From assembly GCF_005145025.1 (NCBI RefSeq), contig NZ_CP039697.1, positions 620,001-684,000 on the forward strand: a DNA stretch of 64,000 bases. The letters run 5' to 3'. The notes beneath the pieces are model-generated. The model saw only the letters and a list, made by a program, of their open reading frames with translations. It had not been told where the DNA came from and ran no database searches. The position numbers were made by a program, and so were the translations under genes. The stretch's first letter is position 1; each line of letters opens with the position of its first letter. Below are positions 49,756 to 58,419 of the stretch, piece after piece. This stretch comes from Novosphingobium sp. EMRT-2. GTDB taxonomy: Bacteria > Pseudomonadota > Alphaproteobacteria > Sphingomonadales > Sphingomonadaceae.

Positions 49756-50873
49756 GCGGCAAGGCTCGCGCGGTCGCCGTCCAGCGCCAGCCGGACCACG
49801 GGCGCGGCAGTGCCGCCAAAGGCTGCCCGGGCCGCCTCGGTCGACGGCGGCAGCTCGGCAAGACCGACGAGATCGGCAAAGCTCCACACCGAAAGATCGG
49901 GCAGCACCTGCCAGCTATAGGCCTGGAACGGAGCGGAATCGGGATTGCCGAAGACCAGTCCCGTGCCGTTGATCGGCGTCCATGGGCCGTCGATGCCCTG
50001 CGCCACAAGCCCATAGAGACCGGTGGGGCCGGACGGTCCGCCGGCGGCGAAGACCTTGCGCTGGGTGGACCAGAACAAATAGACCAGACCTTGGTGCATG
50101 ATCGCGTGGGGCCGTTCCAGTTCGTTGTTCAGTCCATCGGCGCTGACCAGCGGCGGGTCGAGCCGCCAGGTGCCGTCAGCCTGCAACGTACCCGCGCCGA
50201 CCACACCGTTCCAGTCCGAATCCGATCCCATGCGGGAACCGGCGAAAAGTAGGCGGGTCTGCCCGGAAGTGGGGTCTTTGAACACGAACGGATCGCGGAA
50301 CGCCTTGATCGCGCCGACCGCCCCGGTTCCCTCCAGATCGATCATGTAGTCCACGCCATCGGGGCGCAGCGTTTCGACAGGGGCGGTCCAGCCGGACAGC
50401 GCTGGCACGCCGTCCGCGATGGTCAGCGTGGCGCGGGTCGCGAACAGGCGCTGGCGGAACGTGATCGCCGGTTCGCCGCGCACGCCGGCGGCAGTGAAAT
50501 GCAGCGTGACGTGACTATGCGCGGGATTGACGATCGCCGTGCCGGACCATTCCCGGCTGCCGGGCGAAAAGCCATCGGCAAACACCGGGCCGAGATCGCG
50601 CCAGCCCGCCGGCGTGCGGTGGAACAGCCACAGCCGCGCCAAGGCATGGCGATCTTCGGGATCCGCGAGGATGGGGGCCGCAAGGAAGATCACCAGCGCG
50701 CCGCCCGCGATCGCGGCGACATTGCCGTTGGCTTCCAGCACCGGCCAGTGGTCCCACAGGTCCATGCCGGCGGCAACGCGGGGCGCTTCGGCGCGGGAGA
50801 ACGGGCGCGCCTGTGGGTGAGGACGGGCGGCGATTCCCGCGACGTGTTCGGGCAGCCAGCGGAAACAGGGCAT
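49752..50873 (-). CDS. Glycoside hydrolase family 68 enzyme (sucrase/levansucrase type), no export signal
   Basis: ATG 50873 gives 373 residues; the longer frame adds unconserved sequence. GH68 landmarks: nucleophile Asp41 in DLWDHWPVLE, transition-state Asp194 in AFRDPFVF, and acid/base Glu253 in NNELERPHAI. There is no signal peptide, unlike secreted levansucrases, and the fructokinase gene follows with a 4-bp overlap, so it most likely cleaves imported sucrose in the cytoplasm, as a hydrolase or with limited transfructosylation. In related sux loci this slot is usually held by amylosucrase. It starts 64 bp after the receptor stop, past an intrinsic terminator. Confidence 0.92.
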   Translation of the reverse strand: MPCFRWLPEHVAGIAARPHPQARPFSRAEAPRVAAGMDLWDHWPVLEANGNVAAIAGGALVIFLAAPILADPEDRHALARLWLFHRTPAGWRDLGPVFADGFSPGSREWSGTAIVNPAHSHVTLHFTAAGVRGEPAITFRQRLFATRATLTIADGVPALSGWTAPVETLRPDGVDYMIDLEGTGAVGAIKAFRDPFVFKDPTSGQTRLLFAGSRMGSDSDWNGVVGAGTLQADGTWRLDPPLVSADGLNNELERPHAIMHQGLVYLFWSTQRKVFAAGGPSGPTGLYGLVAQGIDGPWTPINGTGLVFGNPDSAPFQAYSWQVLPDLSVWSFADLVGLAELPPSTEAARAAFGGTAAPVVRLALDGDRASLAA

Positions 50874-50889
50874 CGGTCTGGTCCGATCG

Positions 50890-50928
50890 AAAGAAGAAAA
50901 ATCGGGCCGGCACAGCAGGCCGGCCCGA
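50890..50928 (-). terminator. Intrinsic terminator between receptor and GH68 genes
   Basis: A 10-bp perfect stem (50902-50911 with 50919-50928, TCGGGCCGGC/GCCGGCCCGA) is followed on the minus strand by TTTTTCTTCTTT. This is a strong rho-independent signal inside the putative operon, so full-length readthrough to GH68 should be only partial. Confidence 0.85.
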
Positions 50929-50937
50929 GTGGGGAGA

Positions 50938-53421
50938 TCAGAACGAGATGCGTGCCGAGGCCGAGATCGTGCGCCCGTTGATCGAACGCGCCCGCACGAT
51001 GCCGTTGGCCGGGATCGCGCCATCTTCCGCTTCGGTGAAGCCCTTCACGTTGAACAGGTTGTTGGCGTTCACCGACAATTGCAGGCGCTCGATCGGACGC
51101 ACCTGCAGGAAGGCGTTGACCGTGGTGTAGGCCGGCAGCTTCAGCTGGTTGCTGTCCTGCGTGTAGCTGCTGGTGGTGCCGACCACGTTGGCGCCAAACG
51201 ATACCTTGTCGAGGTTCACTTCCGGGCTGATCTGGTACACGAAGCTGGCCTGCCGGCGCGGCGTGTTGCCGACGACCGTGGCATCGAGCGCATCGGCGGT
51301 GATCCGCGCATGCGTCCAGGTGCCGCCCGCGTTGAGCTGGAACGGCCCCTTGCGGATGCTGCCTTCCAGTTCCACGCCATAGGAACGGTACTTGCGATCG
51401 AGGAAGCGCTGGGTTGTCGCCTCGAAGTTCTGTTCTTCGGTGGTGGCGTAGAACCCGGTCACGTAGAGCGCGACCCCGCCCGAGCGGTACTTCACGCCGC
51501 CTTCGGCCTGCCGCACGAAATCGACCGCCGCGTCCGCATTGACCAAGCTGCCATCGGTGGTGCGGATCGCCGGGCCGAACGTCAGGCGATCGGCATTGGC
51601 GCGTCCGCCGCGGCTGTACCGGGCGAACAGCGCCAGATCGTCACGCACGCGGTAGTTCACGCCGAGCGAGTAGGAGGCGTAGTTGTAGTTGTAATGCACC
51701 GGGGCGGGGCTGGCCAGCGGGATCACCGCGACTTGCGTTTCGGGGCCGGAGATCACGCCGTTGCCATTGATGTCGAAGCTGGTGATGCCGTTGCGGCCAC
51801 CGCCAAGATCGGCCCCGGCGACGAACCCGCGCGCCTGCCCGATGTCGTAGCGGACGCTGGCATCCAGGGTCAGCGCGTCCTTGTTCCAGGTGAACGCGGC
51901 GAACGGCGCATTGGTGTCGTAGCTCAGGCGATAGCTGCGGCGGCAGCAATTGCCGAAGAAGCGCGCGCCATAGCCATAGAAGCCGTCCTGCGTGACGAGC
52001 TGGCCCGATCCGTTGACGATATTGACCAGCGCCGCGTTGCCGCCGCCCTTCACTTCCATCACGGCCGAGGTCCACAGCCAGTCGGTATCGATCGTCTGGC
52101 GCGACTTGTAGAAGCCGCCGGTCACGGTCAGCTTGCCGCCGCCCAGGTCAAAGTCCTTGGTCAGGCGGAAATCGTTGGTGATGTTGTCCAGGCTGTTGAG
52201 CTTGGTGTCGAACACGACGATGTTGGCGAGATAGGTGTTGGCAGCTACTGCCTGCCCGGCGTTGGGGCCGTTGAAATAGACCGCCGAGGCACCCGCGCCG
52301 CCCAGGCTGGTCGCCACCGCGCCCGAGGTATCGACTGACGAGGGGAAGTTGGAGATGAACCGGCCAGAGATCGCCGAATAGCGGAAGCGTTCCATCACCG
52401 ACCAGCCGCCGCCGACGTCGAACTTGCTTTCGAGGCCCACCGCCTTCACCACCGGATGCTGGCCATCGCGGATGTCGTCGGCCACCAGGTTATTGTTGCC
52501 ATCGAGCGTGACGTTGCGCGTGAAATAGCGCGAATGCAGCGTATCCTCGTTGATGCTGAAGCCCGGCAGGTTGGTATAGACCGGGTTGGCGTTGGTGCCG
52601 GTCACGCGCACCGGATTGGGCAGATAGCCGATCGCCCGGTCATTCAGGTACTTGCCGTAGAGCCGCACGTAGCCGCCGGCGAAGTCCTTGGTCACGTTGA
52701 ACTTGATCTGGCCGCCGCGGTTGCCGTCATAGCCGGCGCGGCGCGGGCCTTCACCCTGGCGGTAGAAGCCGCCGACGTGGAAGCGCAGGCTGTCGCTGAT
52801 CTTGCCGCCGTAATCGGCATCGACGCGGTACTCGCCATAATCGAGGCCGACCGTCGCCTGCACCGCGCCGCCTTCCTGTTCGCCGGTCTTGGAGATCAGG
52901 TTGATGACGCCGCCCGGCGAGTTCGAGGCGAAGGTCGAGGCAGAACCGCCGCGCACCGCTTCGACGCGCGCGATGTTGAAGTCCGACCGCAGGAAGATGT
53001 CGGCATTGCCGAACGTGATGTCGCCGAATTCCAGGATCGGCAGCCCGTCTTCCTGCAGCTGCAGGAACTTGGCGCCGCCCGAGGCGACCGGCAGGCCGCG
53101 CACCGCGATGTTGGCGTTGCCTTCGCCGCCCGAGCTTTCCGAACGGATGCCGGGGATGTTGCGGAACAGTTCGGCCACCGAGCGCGGCGTGGTCTGCTGC
53201 AACTGATCGGCGTTGAGCGAGCTGACGGAAACCGAGGAATCCAGGCGGTTCTGCCCGCGCGCCACCGCGGTCACGATGATCTCGGCATCGTTGGGGGAAT
53301 CGGCCTGCGCCGACGCGTCCTGCGCAAGGGCGGGGGTGACGCCGAGCGCGAACATGGAACTGGCTGCCAGCAGGCTGGCGGCGGAAAAGCGCACGGCGTT
53401 AAGCGGAAGAACCTTCATCAT
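50938..53421 (-). CDS. TonB-dependent receptor of the sucrose locus (SuxA-like)
   Basis: 827 residues from ATG 53421 (ATG 53418 equally good; AGGAGAGG upstream). Signal peptide 1-34 (TPALAQD), TonB box EIIVTAVARG, a plug with SVAELFRNIPGIRSESSGGE and VEAVRGGSASTFASNSPGGVINL, and a barrel ending RTISASARISF. It is divergent from the SLC45-type sugar symporter across two LacI operators, and followed by GH68 and fructokinase genes, so it most likely carries sucrose across the outer membrane, as SuxA does in Xanthomonas and Caulobacter. Confidence 0.93.
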   Translation of the reverse strand: MMKVLPLNAVRFSAASLLAASSMFALGVTPALAQDASAQADSPNDAEIIVTAVARGQNRLDSSVSVSSLNADQLQQTTPRSVAELFRNIPGIRSESSGGEGNANIAVRGLPVASGGAKFLQLQEDGLPILEFGDITFGNADIFLRSDFNIARVEAVRGGSASTFASNSPGGVINLISKTGEQEGGAVQATVGLDYGEYRVDADYGGKISDSLRFHVGGFYRQGEGPRRAGYDGNRGGQIKFNVTKDFAGGYVRLYGKYLNDRAIGYLPNPVRVTGTNANPVYTNLPGFSINEDTLHSRYFTRNVTLDGNNNLVADDIRDGQHPVVKAVGLESKFDVGGGWSVMERFRYSAISGRFISNFPSSVDTSGAVATSLGGAGASAVYFNGPNAGQAVAANTYLANIVVFDTKLNSLDNITNDFRLTKDFDLGGGKLTVTGGFYKSRQTIDTDWLWTSAVMEVKGGGNAALVNIVNGSGQLVTQDGFYGYGARFFGNCCRRSYRLSYDTNAPFAAFTWNKDALTLDASVRYDIGQARGFVAGADLGGGRNGITSFDINGNGVISGPETQVAVIPLASPAPVHYNYNYASYSLGVNYRVRDDLALFARYSRGGRANADRLTFGPAIRTTDGSLVNADAAVDFVRQAEGGVKYRSGGVALYVTGFYATTEEQNFEATTQRFLDRKYRSYGVELEGSIRKGPFQLNAGGTWTHARITADALDATVVGNTPRRQASFVYQISPEVNLDKVSFGANVVGTTSSYTQDSNQLKLPAYTTVNAFLQVRPIERLQLSVNANNLFNVKGFTEAEDGAIPANGIVRARSINGRTISASARISF

Positions 53422-53476
53422 CCCTCTCCTGACACGGTCGAGTGACTCGACATCTGCAGGGGATCGCTAGGACCGA

Positions 53477-53515
53477 TTGCAAACGTTTGCAAGAATAATT
53501 TGCAAACCTTTGCAT
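53477..53515. promoter_or_regulatory. Tandem LacI operators in the receptor/symporter divergent promoter
   Basis: A perfect 16-bp palindrome TTGCAAACGTTTGCAA (53477-53492) is followed 23 bp away, centre to centre, by an imperfect copy TTGCAAACCTTTGCAT (53500-53515). They lie in the gap between the divergent receptor (start 53421) and symporter (start 53584) genes and probably bind the LacI regulator encoded at 47746. Confidence 0.85.
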
Positions 53516-53583
53516 TTTTGCTACGCAGGGGGCAGGGCAAGCGATGCGAGCAAACAGCGCCAAACCCGGTTAGGAGAGGAACT

Positions 53584-54885
53584 ATGAAGGGCACCCGGCC
53601 ACGCCTTGGTTTTCCCGGCATCGTGCAGATGAACCTGGGTTTTCTGGGGCTGCAGTTCAGTTTCGGACTGCAGCAGAGCAACATGGCGCCGATCTACACC
53701 TATCTGGGCGCGGATGCGACGATCATGCCCGTGCTGTGGCTGGCCGGCCCGATGACCGGCTTGCTCGTCCAGCCGCTGATCGGTGCGCTCAGCGATCGCA
53801 CGTCCACGCGAATCGGACGCCGCACGCCCTATTTCCTGATCGGAGCGGTGCTGTGCAGCCTCGCCCTGCTGGCTATGCCGTTCAGCCCCGCCTTGTGGGT
53901 CGCCGCGTCGTTGCTGTGGGTGCTCGATGCCGCCAACAACATCACGATGGAACCGTACCGGGCCTATGTCAGCGACCGGCTCGACACGGCCGAGCGGCCA
54001 CTCGGTTTCCTGACGCAGAGCGCCTTTACCGGTCTCGCCCAGACGCTGTCCTACCTTGCGCCGTCGCTGTTCGTGTGGGCCGGGATGAGCGCGGACGCGG
54101 TTGATGCGAACGGCATTCCGCAGGTGACGCGCGTGGCTTTCATCATCGGCGCGGTGCTGTCGCTGTCGACGATCGTGTGGTCGGTCTGGCGCGTGCCCGA
54201 ACTGCCCTTGCCGGCGGAGGAGGCGGCGGCGATGCGCGCCCAGCCCTTGTCCGCTGGAACCGCCTGGCGCGATTTCATGGATGCTGTGCGCGAAATGCCG
54301 GCGCCGATGCGGCAATTCGGCGTGGCCATGCTGTTCCAGTGGTACGGCATGTTCTGCTATTGGCAGTACGTCACACTGTCGCTGGCGCGGTCGCTCCACG
54401 GATCGGATTCGGCGGCGGCGCTGCGCGATGCCACGCTCGTCAACGGGCGGCTGGGCGGGTTCTACAACTTCCTCGCCTTTCTCGCCGCCTTCGCCCTCGT
54501 TCCGCTGATCCGGCGTCTGGGCGTGAAGCCGGTGCACGCCGTCAGCATCGCGCTGGGCGGCGTGGCGATGCTGGCCTTGCCGCACATCGGCAACGAGGCG
54601 GGCAGCTATCTTCCCATGATCGGCATCGGCATCGCCTGGGCCAGCCTGATGGGTAGTCCTTACGTGTTGCTGGCCAACAGCATCCCGGCCGAACGGACGG
54701 GGATCTACATGGGCATTTTCAACATGTTCATCGTCGTGCCGATGCTGGTTCAGACGGTCACGATGCCGTTCCTTTACGGCACCGTGCTGGGGTCCGATCC
54801 GCGCAACGTGCTGTCGCTGGCCGGGCTGACGCTGTTGCTTGCGGCGGTGGCGACCTTGCGGGTCCGCGCCGCGCGCCAGCCCTGA
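53584..54885 (+). CDS. MFS sugar symporter of the SLC45/SuxC type
   Basis: ATG 53584, with AGGAGAGG upstream, gives 433 residues with about twelve membrane segments. The SLC45/sucrose-proton symporter features are [17 protein letters not shown] in the first helix and the [13 protein letters not shown] loop after helix 3 (RRxPY). It would carry sucrose from periplasm to cytoplasm, where the GH68 enzyme acts. It is divergent from the receptor gene and shares its two operators. A GC hairpin (54890-54927) follows. Confidence 0.93.
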   Translation: MKGTRPRLGFPGIVQMNLGFLGLQFSFGLQQSNMAPIYTYLGADATIMPVLWLAGPMTGLLVQPLIGALSDRTSTRIGRRTPYFLIGAVLCSLALLAMPFSPALWVAASLLWVLDAANNITMEPYRAYVSDRLDTAERPLGFLTQSAFTGLAQTLSYLAPSLFVWAGMSADAVDANGIPQVTRVAFIIGAVLSLSTIVWSVWRVPELPLPAEEAAAMRAQPLSAGTAWRDFMDAVREMPAPMRQFGVAMLFQWYGMFCYWQYVTLSLARSLHGSDSAAALRDATLVNGRLGGFYNFLAFLAAFALVPLIRRLGVKPVHAVSIALGGVAMLALPHIGNEAGSYLPMIGIGIAWASLMGSPYVLLANSIPAERTGIYMGIFNMFIVVPMLVQTVTMPFLYGTVLGSDPRNVLSLAGLTLLLAAVATLRVRAARQP

Positions 54886-54889
54886 ACGA

Positions 54890-54927
54890 AAGGGCCTGAC
54901 CGCCCCATAAGGAGTGGCCAGGCCCTT
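54890..54927. terminator. Hairpin between convergent genes
   Basis: AAGGGCCTG (54890-54898) pairs with CAGGCCCTT (54919-54927) between the symporter and the leftward Gly/Ser-rich gene. No T-run is present on either side, so it may serve both genes as a weak terminator. Confidence 0.55.
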
Positions 54928-54946
54928 CGAGAGTGCCCCCGGGGCG

Positions 54947-55636
54947 TCAGTTGCCGGCGGTCGCCGAACCGTTTCCGCTGACCGAACCGGTCACCCCGCC
55001 GGTCACCGAGGTGCTGGCGGCCTTGTCGGCGACGGCGCCTGCGGTGCTGTTCGCGCGCTGGGCCGCCTTGCCAGCCACATCACGGGTGCGCGATGCCGCG
55101 CCGGCTGCGGTGTCCCGCGCGGTCATCGCCGCGCCTTGAGCCGTGGTGCGAGCCTTGCCGGCGGCCGCGCTCGCGGTGTTGCGGGCCGTTCCCGCCACGG
55201 CGCGCGAGGTCGAGGCGATCTGGTCGGTGCCGATCAGCTGGGCGTCGGCATTGGCGGACCCGCTGGCCGAGCCGCTGCCGGAAACCGCGCCGGTGAGGGC
55301 GCCGGCCGGGCTGGCAAGGTTCTGGGTGACGGCGCCGGTCGCGCTGCCGCTGGCGCTGCGGTCGGCGTGAACCTGCCCGTTGTGGCGGTTGACGCGGGTG
55401 CTGCCCGTGGTCGAGCCGGCGGCGCTGGCCGCGCCGGAGGTCGCCGATTCCACGCGGTCCATGGTGGAGCCGATCGGCAGGCCGCCGTTCATGCCACCGC
55501 CGAGCGTACCGCCCAGCGTGCCGCCGACCATGCCGCCGAGCGATCCGCCGCCAAGGCCGCCACCCAGCAACTGGGCGTGGGCCGGCATGGTCGAAACGGC
55601 GAAGGCGAGAACCGAAATCGTGATGAGCTTACGCAT
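54947..55636 (-). CDS. Secreted low-complexity Gly/Ala/Ser/Thr-rich protein
   Basis: ATG 55636 (AAAGGATGG upstream; ATG 55645 has too little spacing) gives 229 residues. A signal peptide (1-21, STMPAHAQ) leads into a Gly repeat (LGGGLGGGSLGGMVGGTLGG), encoded by a 12-bp-periodic DNA stretch at 55490-55565, then Ala/Ser/Thr-rich heptad-like segments (GTARNTASAAAGKARTTAQG) and an Asn-terminated tail. No enzyme motif. The composition recalls surface or biofilm-matrix proteins. It lies downstream of the subtilase gene, with which it may be regulated by the neighbouring ECF sigma factor. Confidence 0.75.
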   Translation of the reverse strand: MRKLITISVLAFAVSTMPAHAQLLGGGLGGGSLGGMVGGTLGGTLGGGMNGGLPIGSTMDRVESATSGAASAAGSTTGSTRVNRHNGQVHADRSASGSATGAVTQNLASPAGALTGAVSGSGSASGSANADAQLIGTDQIASTSRAVAGTARNTASAAAGKARTTAQGAAMTARDTAAGAASRTRDVAGKAAQRANSTAGAVADKAASTSVTGGVTGSVSGNGSATAGN

Positions 55637-55745
55637 GGTATCCATCCTTTCGTTTGGTGGTGATGGACCCTGATCCATCCCCTTGCTCTGAAAACGAAGG
55701 ATGCGTTCGGTTTAATCCACGTTCGCCCGATATTTTTTACAAATA

Positions 55746-55776
55746 GCTGATTTATCGACAAATTGTGCAAATCAGC
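55746..55776 (-). terminator. Hairpin spanning the subtilase stop codon
   Basis: GCTGATTT (55746-55753) and AAATCAGC (55769-55776) form an 8-bp stem on the minus strand, with the TAA stop at 55752-55754 overlapping its edge. A following stretch TATTTGTAAAAAATATC is A/T rich but not a clean U-run. It probably reduces readthrough from the subtilase into the Gly-rich gene. Confidence 0.5.
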
Positions 55777-57002
55777 CCTCGGCCGAACACGGCATCAGGC
55801 CCGCGCGCGCCCAGATCGATCCCTTCCCGGTCAAGCGCGGCGGGCAGCGCGGCGCGCGCATCCATGGCATTGGCGGCGCGCGCGGCGACGAGCGGTGTCG
55901 CAAACGAGGTGCCGCGCACCGGCACGAGCCGTCCGGCGGCGTTCATCGCACGCATGTCGGCCCCGGGCGCGGCATAATCGAGATGCAGGGCGCGGCCCGC
56001 CTCGATCAGCGCGCGGTTGCGGCCATCGACGCCGGTGACGGCCAGCACGCCGGGATAGGACGCGGGATAGGCCGGCGGCGCGGCCGGTCCGTCGTTGCCC
56101 ACCGCCGCGACGATCACCGCGCCCCGCCGCTGCGCCGCGTCCGTGGCCCGCGCCAGCAGGCCGTTGGCAGGCCCGACCAGGCTGATCGAGATGACGCGCA
56201 CGCCGCGCCCCATCAGCCAGTCCATAGCTTGCGCGATCGCCAGCGCGTTTCCGCCGGCTGGCCCCGCGCCATAGACATCGGCGACCAGTACCCGTTGCAC
56301 CCCGGCGCGGCGCAGCAGCGAGACCACCGCGCTGCCATGATCGCCGGGTGCCGGCGCGCCCGGCGCGAAGCCGCGGATGGCTTCCAAGGGGATGGCCCGC
56401 CCGGGCGCGCCGTCGATTACGCCGACCGGCGTGGCGACCGGGGGGAGCGGCGGCGAGGCCTTGCCTTCCCGCCCGCGCGCCGGCGCAGCCGATCCCGACG
56501 GGAAGTTCAGCGTGTCGGCGGCCAGGGCCGCATCGGGCACGGCCTTGCGCAGCAGGGCTTGCGCCTGCGCGAGCGCCATGCCGCGCGGCACCGACAGGCG
56601 GGTGACGGACAGGTCGAGCGTATCGAGCCGCTCCTCGGCCAAGACCGCAAAGCCAAGCTGCCGCGCGGCATCGAGCGCGCCCTGATCCGGGGAGACCAGC
56701 AGCAATTCGCCCTTGCGCGCGGGATTGCCATCGGCATCGCGTTCGATCGCCGCCGGGTTGCGGCGGACGAGATCGCCGAGCCGGTCGATCCGCGCCTGCG
56801 CCAGCGCGGCGGCGCTGCGCACCGTGCGGGTGGTGGCATCAACGCCCGTGCCAAGCGTGCGGTCGACCGTTTCCAGCGTTCCGCCCAGCACACGCTCGGC
56901 GGGCTGCGTCACACCGGGCAATACCTGACCAATTGCGCCGATCTGCGCCAGCGCCGGCGTGGCGATGGCGACCGACAGGAGGATCGATATTCGACTTCGC
57001 AT
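55752..57002 (-). CDS. Subtilisin-family (S8) serine protease, exported
   Basis: 416 residues with a signal peptide (1-19, ATPALAQ). A long N-terminal region (20-190) may act as a pro-domain. The S8 triad is visible: Asp197 (PVGVIDGAP), His222 (GDHGSAVVSLL) and Ser366 (VRGTSFATPLVAA), with the oxyanion Asn in AAVGNDGPAAPP. The gene is divergent from the ECF sigma/anti-sigma pair with only 33 bp between the starts, so a shared, sigma-dependent promoter region is likely. It may process the Gly-rich secreted protein encoded downstream, or respond to envelope stress. Confidence 0.9.
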   Translation of the reverse strand: MRSRISILLSVAIATPALAQIGAIGQVLPGVTQPAERVLGGTLETVDRTLGTGVDATTRTVRSAAALAQARIDRLGDLVRRNPAAIERDADGNPARKGELLLVSPDQGALDAARQLGFAVLAEERLDTLDLSVTRLSVPRGMALAQAQALLRKAVPDAALAADTLNFPSGSAAPARGREGKASPPLPPVATPVGVIDGAPGRAIPLEAIRGFAPGAPAPGDHGSAVVSLLRRAGVQRVLVADVYGAGPAGGNALAIAQAMDWLMGRGVRVISISLVGPANGLLARATDAAQRRGAVIVAAVGNDGPAAPPAYPASYPGVLAVTGVDGRNRALIEAGRALHLDYAAPGADMRAMNAAGRLVPVRGTSFATPLVAARAANAMDARAALPAALDREGIDLGARGPDAVFGRGLICTICR

Positions 57003-57035
57003 CCGCGTTTCCCGATCTTTCGGATTTCATTATGG

Positions 57036-57572
57036 ATGAAACGACCGGTGTCGTCCGTTTTATCCATCGGAAAGGCAAAAACGCTGTCAGACCGCTTCGA
57101 ATCCGAAATGCTGGCCTTGCTGCCCCGGTTGCGCCGGTTCGCAGCCGGGCTGGCGCGCGATCCGGCGCGGGCGGACGATCTTTGCCAGATGACGGTGGAG
57201 CGCGCCCTGCGCAGCCGCGATCAGTGGCAGGCGGGGACACGGATGGATAGCTGGATGTACCGAATCATGCGCAACCTTTGGATCGACGAGACGCGCGCGG
57301 CCAACCGCCGTGGACAGACCTTCGTGGATGAGGAAGCCGGCGCGGCCGTCGGCGCGGACGGCGGGCAGGAAGCGCGCGCGATGCTGACCGATGTCGATCG
57401 CGCGATGGCCCGCCTGCCCGACGATCAGCGCGAGGCCGTGCTGCTGGTGATGGTCGAAGGCTGGTCCTACAAGGAAGCGGCGGAGATCGTCGGCTGCCCC
57501 GTCGGCACGCTCAATTCGCGGCTGGTCCGGGGGCGCGATGCCCTGCTCGTCCTGTTGGGAGAAGCGGCATGA
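57036..57572 (+). CDS. ECF RNA polymerase sigma factor
   Basis: ATG 57036 gives 178 residues; GTG 57048 and ATG 57105 are alternatives, and no start has an ideal ribosome site. Sigma-2 (LLPRLRRFAAGLARDPARADDLCQMTVERAL, then DSWMYRIMRNLWIDETRA) and sigma-4 (RLPDDQREAVLLVMVEGWSYKEAAEIVGCPVGTLNSRLVRGR) domains are complete, without the C-terminal extension of ECF41. It overlaps the anti-sigma gene by 4 bp. TTTCAT-N5-ATGAAA (57025-57041), an inverted repeat, covers the presumed start codon. It is a distinct type from the sigma factor at 46859. Confidence 0.9.
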   Translation: MKRPVSSVLSIGKAKTLSDRFESEMLALLPRLRRFAAGLARDPARADDLCQMTVERALRSRDQWQAGTRMDSWMYRIMRNLWIDETRAANRRGQTFVDEEAGAAVGADGGQEARAMLTDVDRAMARLPDDQREAVLLVMVEGWSYKEAAEIVGCPVGTLNSRLVRGRDALLVLLGEAA

Positions 57573-58282
57573 CCATCACCCCCGAAATGATCGCCGCCTA
57601 TGCCGATGGCGAACTCGAAGGCGCGGAGCGCGATCGCGTGGAACAGGCGCTGGCGCACGACCCCGCGCTCGCCCGCCAGGTGGACGCGCACCGCGCCTTG
57701 AAAGCGCGACTTTCCGCCCATTTCGCCCCGATTCTCGACGCGCCGCTGCCCGAGGCGCTGACGCGCGCGGTGCGGGCACAGCCGGAAGCCGAAGTCCTTT
57801 CGCTCGACGCCGCGCGCCGCGCGCGTGCCGCGTCGTCCTCCAACCCGACGCGATCGCGCTGGGCCTGGGGCGCCGGCGCGGCGCTGGCGGCGTCGCTGGC
57901 GCTGGCCGTGGTGCTCAATCGGCCGACGCCGAGCGGTGGCCCCGGCTATGCGGACGCGCAACTGGCGGCGGCGCTCGACACCCAGCTTTCGGGAACCCCG
58001 GCGGCGGGTGCGCCGGTGCGCGTGATGCTGAGCTTCGCCAACGCCACGGGCGATTTGTGCCGTGGCTACAGCGGGCAGGCCGGTTCCGGGATCGCCTGCC
58101 GCGATGCGCGCGGCTGGCGGCTGGAAAAGGCGTTCGGCGGGGCGGAAGGAGAAGACGGCGTCTATCGCCAGGCCGGCAGCGCCGACCCGCGCCTGATGGC
58201 GGCCGTGCAGGACATGGCGAGCGGACCGGCGCTTGATGCGGATGCGGAGAAGGCCGCGATTGCGCGGCATTGGAAGCGTTAG
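57569..58282 (+). CDS. Membrane anti-sigma factor
   Basis: 237 residues overlapping the sigma gene by 4 bp. The N-terminal cytoplasmic part (EMIAAYADGELEGAERDRVEQAL) is of the zinc-finger-like/ChrR-type anti-sigma form but without the usual Cys-His metal motif; one membrane segment (about 98-116, WAWGAGAALAASLALAVVL) is followed by a 120-residue periplasmic domain with a Cys pair (DLCRGY and IACRDARGWR). It should hold the sigma factor inactive until a periplasmic signal, perhaps disulfide- or protein-damage-related, acts on the outer domain. Confidence 0.85.
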   Translation: MTITPEMIAAYADGELEGAERDRVEQALAHDPALARQVDAHRALKARLSAHFAPILDAPLPEALTRAVRAQPEAEVLSLDAARRARAASSSNPTRSRWAWGAGAALAASLALAVVLNRPTPSGGPGYADAQLAAALDTQLSGTPAAGAPVRVMLSFANATGDLCRGYSGQAGSGIACRDARGWRLEKAFGGAEGEDGVYRQAGSADPRLMAAVQDMASGPALDADAEKAAIARHWKR

Positions 58283-58321
58283 GGCATCACGTTCGGGACG
58301 GCCACGTGCTGCCCCGCGCGC

Positions 58322-58338
58322 TTTATGGAATCTTTACG
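58322..58338 (+). promoter_or_regulatory. KdpE-like operator upstream of the kdp operon
   Basis: TTTATG, a 5-base spacer (GAATC) and TTTACG match the form of the E. coli KdpE box (TTTATA-N5-TTTACA). It lies about 80 bp before the first membrane ORF of the kdp operon. A second inverted repeat, AATTCC-CCGT-GGAATT (58349-58364), follows and could form an mRNA hairpin in the leader. Confidence 0.6.
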
Positions 58339-58419
58339 GCGCGGCCTGAATTCCCCGTGGAATTTTAACGCCCGAAAGGCGCAGTGGAAGCACCGCATTT
58401 GCATTGCGGGAGCTTTTCC

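Noticed and set aside
54947..55636. CRISPR array or minisatellite from repeated CCGCC units
   Set aside because: The repeats are a 12-bp codon periodicity of a Gly-rich protein, without spacers or conserved repeat units.
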